DNA from: Cysteiniphilum marinum
GTDB lineage: Bacteria > Pseudomonadota > Gammaproteobacteria > Francisellales > Francisellaceae
Assembly: GCF_014857925.1 (NCBI RefSeq)
Contig: NZ_JACYVZ010000030.1
Span: 1-33,600, forward strand
Length of the DNA stretch: 33,600 nucleotides
Direction: 5' to 3'
The translations under genes and the position numbers were made by a program. Shown piece by piece: positions 15,577 through 24,000 of the stretch (the stretch's first letter is position 1; every line of letters begins with the position of its first letter). The notes under the pieces were generated by a model. The model saw only the letters and a list, made by a program, of their open reading frames with translations. It was not told where the DNA came from and made no database searches.

Positions 15577-16445
15577 AACATTTACAGCGCTTATTCAACA
15601 TTTTAAGTCTTGGCAATCAAAATGCCAAGGCAGCATATATCAAGCAACAATATGGCAAATACTTTCATCAGGATGAATATGGTAATCTCTACCTTAATCG
15701 TGATTTTCGTCAGCAGAAACCCTATCTTGTCGCACATATTGACACCGTGGATGAGCAACCGACTGCTAAGCAGATCATTGTTGATCCTTACGCACAAATC
15801 ATCAGTGGCACACGCCATGGGAAACCATGCAACCTGGGTGCTGATGATGGTGTCGGTGTGTTTGCAGCATTGCAACTTTTTGATCTACTGGATATAGGTG
15901 TTGCGCTCTTTAAAGATGAGGAAGTTGGCTGTATTGGCTCAAGTCATGCAGACAGTGATTATCTGAATGCAAGCTACTTAATCCAACTGGATCGCAAAGG
16001 ACATGAGGATCTTATTTTTAATGGCGCTGGCACGATCATGGCCAGTGATGATTTTATCAACGCTGTTGAGAATATTGCTCAAAATTATGGTTACACTTCA
16101 CAGCTTGGCGGCTTAACGGATGTCGTTACTCTGTCTGATCAGGGTATTGTTGAGGTATCTTGTATGAATCTATCTTGTGGTTATTACAAACCACATACCA
16201 AAGATGAATATATTGATATCAGACATATGCAAAAGGCGATTGATTTTACACACAGTATTATCAATACCCTTGGTAATGAGATTTTCCCGCATAAAGCAAT
16301 AAGAGAATGGGAGTCTGATTACCATCATAAGCCTAATAAAAATATCAGATGTTTCATGCAGGAGCTTTTAGCCACCAATATGACGGATGAAGAAATCTAC
16401 GATGAGCTATATTTCTTCATGAATGATTATGATTGGTACTACTAA
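15573..16445 (+). CDS. M20/M28-like zinc metallopeptidase
   Basis: A 290-residue protein with the co-catalytic di-zinc aminopeptidase layout: HID at 55-57 (first zinc and its neighbour D57), LGADDGVG with bridging D91, EEVG with E116-E117 as base and ligand, LDRKG with D140, and H208 in YYKPHT. These positions match M20/M28/M42 (peptidase T-like) enzymes, though the protein is shorter than most M20 members and lacks a clear dimerisation lid. The C-terminal 60 residues are helical and acidic. GGAG at 15560-15563 precedes the ATG, and it overlaps the zinc-ribbon gene by 4 bases, so it is the last gene of the operon. No signal peptide: cytoplasmic. Substrate unknown. Confidence 0.8.
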   Translation: MKHLQRLFNILSLGNQNAKAAYIKQQYGKYFHQDEYGNLYLNRDFRQQKPYLVAHIDTVDEQPTAKQIIVDPYAQIISGTRHGKPCNLGADDGVGVFAALQLFDLLDIGVALFKDEEVGCIGSSHADSDYLNASYLIQLDRKGHEDLIFNGAGTIMASDDFINAVENIAQNYGYTSQLGGLTDVVTLSDQGIVEVSCMNLSCGYYKPHTKDEYIDIRHMQKAIDFTHSIINTLGNEIFPHKAIREWESDYHHKPNKNIRCFMQELLATNMTDEEIYDELYFFMNDYDWYY

Positions 16446-16518
16446 AGAAACTGAAAAAATAAAAAAAATAAAAAAACTCAAGCTGCATTGAAAATAATGA
16501 TCTGAAAAATAGGAAAAC

Positions 16519-16583
16519 TTTAACATATGCTTTTCGAGCAAGTATGCTTTGCATCTACGCTATTAAAATAAGCATATGTTAAA
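16519..16583. repeat. Long-loop inverted repeat between convergent genes
   Basis: TTTAACATATGCTT (16519-16532) and AAGCATATGTTAAA (16570-16583) are exact inverted copies around a 37-base loop with an inner GCAA/TTGC stem. AGGAA-type sequence flanks both arms with an indel. It lies between the peptidase gene (plus) and the gene at 16646-16996 (minus), so a bidirectional terminator is likely; a recombination or replication site is the alternative. Confidence 0.5.
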
Positions 16584-16645
16584 ATTCCTCAATGTGTGAC
16601 ATGATTTTGTTAAACTGAGTATATCATTTTCACCTTTTTTACTTT

Positions 16646-16996
16646 TTACTTGTTTTTATTTTGAGCGGATTTACTATTCTTACGCTTATTTTTACCATTT
16701 TTATCAAGCAATTGACTGTTTTCTGGTATAGCCTCCATAGCAGACGACAGGATTTTAAACTCATCGCATAAAACGCCATACGCGTCATTTTGCCGCTTAA
16801 GCAAAAGATTTTCCTGATAAAGATTGAGCCAGCTTTGCGCCACAGGTGGCACATGTGGTTTTTTACGCCAACCTAAAACAGTGTCATAGCTATATCCTGT
16901 CACCTGACAAAAGTCCTTGATTGATCGTATATTTTGGCTTTTATCTTTAGCCAGCAGCTGAATAGCACGGGTAAATTCACTGTAAGATAGACTCAT
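16646..16996 (-). CDS. Putative DNA-binding protein (helix-turn-helix plus basic tail)
   Basis: A 116-residue protein. The N-terminal half (YSEFTRAIQLLAKDKSQNIR, then SIKDFCQVTGYSYDTVLGWRKK) reads as a helix-turn-helix whose recognition helix is YSYDTVLGWRK, followed by VPPVAQSWLNLYQENLLLKR, a coiled-coil-like helix. The tail is extremely basic and low complexity (KNGKNKRKNSKSAQNKNK). It is divergent from the small gene at 17147 and may regulate it or itself. Plasmid accessory regulators often have this layout; no specific family is claimed. Confidence 0.65.
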   Translation of the reverse strand: MSLSYSEFTRAIQLLAKDKSQNIRSIKDFCQVTGYSYDTVLGWRKKPHVPPVAQSWLNLYQENLLLKRQNDAYGVLCDEFKILSSAMEAIPENSQLLDKNGKNKRKNSKSAQNKNK

Positions 16997-17146
16997 TTAA
17001 AAATAAAATATAAATTTTAATGTCTATATGATTGTATTTTTATTCATGTATGTCAATATATTGTTGATTAATGTCTATTTGCCATTTATAATAATTAAAT
17101 CAATGAAATGAACGTTTATAAACAGTCTATAAAACAGGAGTATACA

Positions 17147-17365
17147 GTGAAAAAATATCAGGTATCGATTGAAAATGCACAAAATCATTATGCGTTAAAT
17201 ACATTTACACGGTCTTTTGATGATGCAGCACAAGCAGAACACTATTTTGTGGAATTATTAGAGTATGAGTTTTTTAAAGGATTGGATGTCAATGTTAAAC
17301 TTAAAAATACTGAAACCAATAAAACCCTAAAACATACTAACCTAGTAACTGTCATTGCTTCTTAA
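17147..17365 (+). CDS. Small hypothetical protein
   Basis: A 72-residue protein. The start chosen is GTG 17147, with AGGAG at 17136-17140 exactly 6 bases upstream, giving MKKYQVSIENAQNHYALNTF. An ATG at 17108 in frame lacks a ribosome binding site. It contains alternating strands and one helix (FDDAAQAEHYFVELLEYEFF). No known domain. The three plus-strand genes 17147-17972 may form a short operon. Confidence 0.6.
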   Translation: MKKYQVSIENAQNHYALNTFTRSFDDAAQAEHYFVELLEYEFFKGLDVNVKLKNTETNKTLKHTNLVTVIAS

Positions 17366-17416
17366 AATGATAGATTTTACACCAAATTAAGTAGCTTTAT
17401 TCTAAAGGTGATAAGA

Positions 17417-17689
17417 ATGAACAGAGTAAACAATATGAATAAAAAGTACCTTGATAAAAAAATAAGGACTTACAAGCAGATTAGAAATTATATTTACAGA
17501 CCATACTTTACAATTGTCGAGTTCGCATTAATTATCGTTGCAATAGTGACTTCTGTAGGCATTTTCTTCATGAGAGAGTTGTCTCTGGAGCTTGGTTTTA
17601 TTGGTGTAATAGCAGTCGTAACTTTGTGCGGTAGAATTTTTAAAAAATACAAAGAGAGAGCATTCATAGACTCACGACCAGATCTATAA
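17417..17689 (+). CDS. Small membrane protein
   Basis: A 90-residue protein with a basic N-terminus (MNKKYLDKKIRTYKQIRN) and two hydrophobic segments at about 31-51 and 58-73, followed by a basic end (RIFKKYKERAF). Both termini are probably cytoplasmic. ATG 17417 follows AGG at 17405-17407; a GTG three codons earlier is possible. Function unknown; pairs with the next membrane gene. Confidence 0.6.
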   Translation: MNRVNNMNKKYLDKKIRTYKQIRNYIYRPYFTIVEFALIIVAIVTSVGIFFMRELSLELGFIGVIAVVTLCGRIFKKYKERAFIDSRPDL

Positions 17690-17705
17690 AAAAGGAAATA
17701 AAAAA

Positions 17706-17972
17706 ATGATAATAATAACTACATTATGGTCGTTGGCACTAACTGTATTTTTCATATTATTGGTAGTAGGGTTTGATAATCCTAAGCTTAATTTTGCTAT
17801 TTCATTTTATGTGCTAATTGCAATTTCTTATTCAATATTTGAATATTTTAATGTAAATACTGAATATGTTATATATACGCTTGCAGGATGCGTTGTAATC
17901 ATTGGCATTGTGTTTTTTTCTGTACAAGTTTATGACCTTTTTAAAAAAGATGACGCTATGAGTGAGAATTAG
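17706..17972 (+). CDS. Small multi-pass membrane protein
   Basis: An 88-residue protein with three hydrophobic segments at about 3-23, 30-48 and 55-76 and a charged end (DLFKKDDAMSEN). AAAGGAAA at 17690-17697 lies about 8 bases before the ATG. It begins 16 bases after the stop of the preceding membrane gene, so the two are likely cotranscribed. No family recognised. Confidence 0.6.
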   Translation: MIIITTLWSLALTVFFILLVVGFDNPKLNFAISFYVLIAISYSIFEYFNVNTEYVIYTLAGCVVIIGIVFFSVQVYDLFKKDDAMSEN

Positions 17973-18066
17973 TTGTAGAAATTTAAACTTCATCTTTTAA
18001 CACAAGTGCTACTCGAAATTTTAGCTCACTCATTTCTTTTATGAATACCAAGTCTATCTATCAACC

Positions 18067-21000
18067 TTATTCACCAACATCATAACCCTCATCATGAGAT
18101 TGTGATTGTCCTTTGGCTTTAGATAATTGCTGCTGGACTTTATCTCTGTGGTGTCTTGCATAAATATCTATCATCGTTGCCACACTGGATAAGGCCATTG
18201 GGCTGCCTGACTTGGCAATAACAGCTTCAATTTTATCATCGGTTAAATTAAAGTCTGTACGCTCCCCAGGGTAATCAAGCTCATACTTAACCAATGCCTG
18301 TATATCAGATTTATGTGCCTGTAGCGTTTCATCTGAATACTCTCGCAACCAGTCATTGATATACGCATCACCATCGATAAACTCGTCACGATTTGCCATA
18401 TAGCGCTTGGCATACATAGACATCGCATCTTTAGTTTCTTGCGAAATGCCAGGTGCAGATTGACTTAATTGCAATTGTGTTCGGTCAACACGGTTATGTA
18501 GTCGATCTAATCCCATTTGCTCAGAAATATCATCAACATGCTGGTGTACCAGGACATCATTCCAGTCGGTCTTTTTAAAGCCTTCAATATTTTGTGGCAA
18601 GATGACTCGCGCATCGATCCCCTGCGCTTTTAATGCAGCTTGCGCCTCATACGTCAAAGCATAAGATTGTGATGTCACACCATCATTGTCCCCTGCAATA
18701 ATCACCTCACTAGGGTTAAAGCGCTCAATCATATCTTTCATTTTACCAATATTAGCTGCCGAACCACACGCCGTTAAAACGGTGGCTTTGGGATCAGCCA
18801 TCGCAATTGATGCTGCGGTTTCTGGACCCTCTGCAATATATAGTCGTCCTTTTTGCCCTTTCTCAGCAGCAATATTCACAAAACCTGCTGAGCCAGAAAT
18901 AACACCCAACGTCAATTTAGGGGTATCCATAAAGCTTGGCTTGTCTGCTGTTTTTGGGTCTAAGTAAATACGCTGCACACCGGTTAAGCCTTCTTTCCCG
19001 TAGACAGGAACCACGAGCATTGGCAGTTTATTGGTGAGCGTTTGCCCATCTTGTTCATAGACCCACGCACCCTTAGGTAAAAAGCGCATTTGCATTGTGT
19101 GAATAGGATAAATAGCACGATGCTCTTTTAAGTAACGCTCAGCTAAAGTGTCTTTTAATGGCACAGTCGCAGACCACAGCTTTTGCGCTTTGGCAATTTC
19201 AGCAGCACGTGTTCTTGCCGCTTCTGCTTCACGTTGTTCCGCCATTTTTTGTGGATCATAAATTTCAGTGGTTTTAACCGTTTCAACTTTAAGCCCTGCA
19301 AAAATAGCCGCCATCTCAAAATGACTCATGCCCGTTTTTTGTTGCGGGAAGTTTTCTCTGAACGCATCTGCTGGTTGGCGATATTGATCTTTGACGGGAT
19401 CATACCATTGACCTTTTTTCTCTCCACTTAACATCACCATGCGATCATGTTCATATAACACATAATCCTGTGTCGCTTTCATTGGCTGACCAAAGGCATA
19501 ATCATAAACATCTAAACGAGCATAAATGGCATTGTTAATCGCTTTTACATCAAAACGCGTCACCTCTCTTGGCTGCATTGGCGCAGTAGAAAGGTTAGAA
19601 GAAGCACTATTTGCAGGTGCAATTTCATTCGCTGCATGAGTTGCCTTAAGATGATTAAGAACCGGAACACGCTCACTATACGCTTGCACCTGGCTCCATT
19701 TGACTTCCTCAAATTGCAGCATCGACTCATAACGTGATGGCCACTTGCTAAATTGAACAGCTAAACTGTGGCGCGTTTGTAAAAGCTTATCATGGTAAGC
19801 ACCAGGATGTTTCACATAACGCAAACGACGATCCGCATCAACATAGCGCAACACCTCATCATATAGCGGTCGCTGATCAGCACCTAAAGATTGCTTAAAT
19901 TCGATTTCACGCGCGCGTATCGCATCAATATAGTAGCCTTTCTGATAATCAGTAGCATGTGCTTTAAAGGCTTTATAGACCTGTCCTTTGCCATAATCTA
20001 ATGATAAATCAAGCGCCAACATTTGCGCTAAGACCTGATTATCCTGGTCTTTAACTTTGCGGTATTCACCAACATCAATCACTAACTGATGGCTATGTGC
20101 TGCCTTATTGAGCTTGAGCACATCGATACGCTTAAAGGTGTTTTTCAATAACTCATCTTTAAATTGACCGCTACTAACGTAAGCTTTGTGCGCTTTTTCA
20201 TTTTTAATATCGCTCAGATGAACTGCTTTAGCTTCTAGCTCGGCAATATTAATAGTTGGGTTTTCAAGTCGTCTCACTTGACGAATTTGCGCCCATGCCT
20301 GCTTGGTTTTTTCCATTGCAATATCGTAATCAGCCAACGCTTGATAAACAGACGCTTTTTGCGGGTCATTAATTGCTTTAAGACCTTCGGCATATTGATG
20401 TTCAAGTGCCTGTATTGAAATGGTTTTAATATCACAATCTTTATGATTTTTCAGATAAAACATATGCTTACCAAGATTTTGCATAATCTCATAAGCAATG
20501 GCTTTGTCCTTCATACCTGACTGTAGATAGGTATCAATACGATCTTTAGCTGCAAGACGCGCTTCATGCAGTCCAACATGATAAATAAAACGTTTTGAAT
20601 AAAAGTGCGGGAACTTATCACGCAACTGATTCTGACTTTCTGCGTCAGTTGCTAAAAGCTCAGGATTTTTTTGCGCAAGCTTGTAAGCCATTTCATTACG
20701 TACGGCAATGGTGTAATAGTAATTCTCTTTAGAGCTTGCAATCTCTGCTTTAAGTGCAGCCTCTTCAATATTTTCTTTACCCACGTTAGTCGCTTTTCTA
20801 AGCTCAACCAACTGTGCTTCAAGCACTTTGAGTTCTTTCGTTTTATCCGCAACCGTACGACAAATATCACTGTGTTCAGTAATCGCATCAAAGGTTGCTT
20901 GATCAGCGGCATTTAATGTCGCGCGTACCTGGCGCAATTTCTCAGGCAGTGCCATCTTATAAAGTGGCAACCACAATAAGCCTGTCTCACGCGCTAGACC

Positions 21001-24000
21001 ATAATAGCCCTTACTATCCTGAGTAAACTGGTAAGCCAGTTTTTCTAACTGTACTTGCGGTGTTTTTGGATTCAAATAGGCTTCGATCTCTAAACGCTTA
21101 GTCTCTCGGGTATGCGCTTTCTCAATACGCTCAATCGTTGTTTTTAAGCGTGACTCATCTTTGATCTGATGCTTAAGAATAGATTGGTAATCAACGCCCT
21201 GCTCAACAAGCGCATAAGCATAACGATCGGCTTGTCTGGCAAATTGCACTGAGGTGTTAGCGTAAGCCTGTAAGTGCTTTGGTCTAAACACAGAATCAAC
21301 ATAAACATGACCATCAAACGCATGTTGCTTTTTCTTATAATAGCGATAGCTTTGATAAGACGCATCAAGATAGTTTTTAACTAAATGTATATCCTGATGC
21401 TTGGTTGCTGAAGACAGCTCACGAAGTAATGTCACCTTCTCAAGCTTTCTTACATCCGCTTTCGCTTGTTTGTAAACATGAGCAGCCTGTAAGTGATTAC
21501 CATAACGCTTGCCATCTGCTAACAACGCTTTAGCTTCTTCAAAGCGTGATACACGCTGTAAAGCCAATTGATAACGACGCACACGATCATAATTACCCGC
21601 AGCTTCACGTAATCGCTCCAGATCAATCTTCGCAAAATCGATGGCACCACTATACTGATCAAGATTTTGTACAATATCATATGCCAGCGCATCACGTTGA
21701 TAAGCATAATGCTGCGCCATTTGACGTAAAATGTCTTTGCGATCATTGGATTGTTTATGTTTATGTTTATGTTGATCTGCACCCTTTTCTTTATCATTAA
21801 GTGAAGTAAATGAGCTAGAGATAGAGGTAGATGAAGCATAAGCTTTCTGTTGATCAGCTACGCGATAAAATGCTTGCCAGTTTGATCGAGCATGCTTTGC
21901 CAATGTCAGATAATCATTAATCACATTGACTGATTGACGATATGCTTTGGTGCCTCTTAAAACCTGTAAGCGTCTATCAAAGTGCCAATTAGCAATATTG
22001 ATATCCTTCCAGCCATCATTAAAAGCATGCTCAACATAGCCACTCATCATCGCAAATTGTGATTTGATCTGATGCGCTGTCATGATCTGACCAATGAATG
22101 ATGCATCAGATGACCTAAAGCGATCAATCAGATCATTTGCGGTTTTATGCTCTATAGCATGTAACCCAAGCTTAGCCTGGTCAATTCGGAAAAAGTCACC
22201 GACTTCTTTTGCAACATCAGAAGATGCTAAGGTTGAAGCAACTGCATTTCTCGATTGCCTTAATAAAGCACAACGCCTTGAAACTGCCTCAATTTTTTCT
22301 TTATGCTTATTCTCATTCTCATCATTACCAAGATGATCATTACTTGATGATTTCAGACTACGAAGCTCAGCATAGCTTTCAAAAAGCGCATGGTTTCGTT
22401 GAATATAATCTCTGGCATCCTTGATAAAGACGCGATACTCCACACCAAAGTGCGCAAAGGCTTTTTCATACTGAACATTCGCCGCCTGATTGCGTAGCTC
22501 ATTGATAAAGTCAAATGCTTGCGTCTCTGTATCAAAAGCTTTAAAGATATGCCGCTGATAACTACTCAGATCATTAATGATCTTAGCCGCTTGCTCTGGC
22601 TGCCATAGCTGCTTAAGTGTATAAGCTTTAGCAAGTGCGTGAATTTGCTCATGCTTTTCATAAAAATCATACGCCTTGTTAAGTGTGGCACTGGTGATAC
22701 GATTCGCATGTAAGCTTTCCGTCAGATCAATGGTGTTGTTTTTAATGCGATGAGCTAACACACCATGATCAACTTGCGCCTGATAAAGATCATCCCACAA
22801 GCCTTGTACTTCTGGATCATTTTGCGCATCAGCCAGTGTACGCTCACCCAATGCCTCATTAATGGCTTTAGATAACTTGGCAATTTCAATACGCTTATCC
22901 GCAAATGAGGCAACAATTCGCGCTTCTTCTCGAATACGTAGCATCTCGCGCTGTTCATCACTAATAGCTGCTTCTTTACGTGCTAGCGTTTTCTCAACAT
23001 AAGCCTGATAATTCGATAAATATAGCCAGGCATCATGTAACTTATCCGCTGTTTTAGAAACCAAGCCTGCGGCACGCTCCGCAATATGCTCACCATCAAA
23101 CCCACGGTTAATCGCAAAGCGTACCGGATAATCATAAATATGATCTTTTAAGCCACCGCGCGTAACCACTTCTTTAACATGATCAAGATCATTAAAGGTT
23201 TCACCATCAACAAATAAATCAAAGTTCTCTCGATGACGTGTACCACCCACCAGAAACAAATGACGATCCCAACCCACTGAGTCAACATCAGCAAGCGTAT
23301 GATCAAAAGTAGCACCCTGTAATTTATGAATTGTCGCAGCATAGGCATAGTTAAAATGATTATACGCAGCCGGATCAAACGTAATGCTTTGCCCTGATTT
23401 AAGCGTCACAGTAACGTGATTTTCATCAACAGCACTCACCGTCCCCATAAAGCCATTCTTAACACCAAGCTTTTTATCATTGCGCGTAAACAATAAACGC
23501 TCACCAACAGCAATGGTTAGCTGCTTGTGATTGTCGTTCTTAAAGCGCACACCACCGTCAAGCTTTCCTTGTCCAACTAATCGCTCCCGCGCCATCTTAT
23601 TAAGCGCATCAATACTGTCATTCTTATGCGCTAACATCATCACTTCAGATAGTGGTGCGCCAGCATCAAGATGTGACTGCCAGCGCTCAAGCATCGCAGT
23701 ATGTTTGTCTTTACCCTGATCATAAAAATGAACATGGCCATGCGATTGATAAAGATCAAAACCTTTACCTGTATCCTGCGTTTCAAAATGAACCGTTGCC
23801 TCACGTTGCCAGTCTTTCTTCTGACGAATAATATCCGTCATCTTAGAAGCACCAACTTCATCAATGATTGAACGCATCGATGCACCTGGTCCAATCGGCT
23901 GCGTTTGCTCATCATCACCAATACCAACAAGCTTCGCTTCGGCTTGCACTACATGCTTCATCAAGCGATGCGCATCATCCAGTGCCAGCATTCCAAACTC

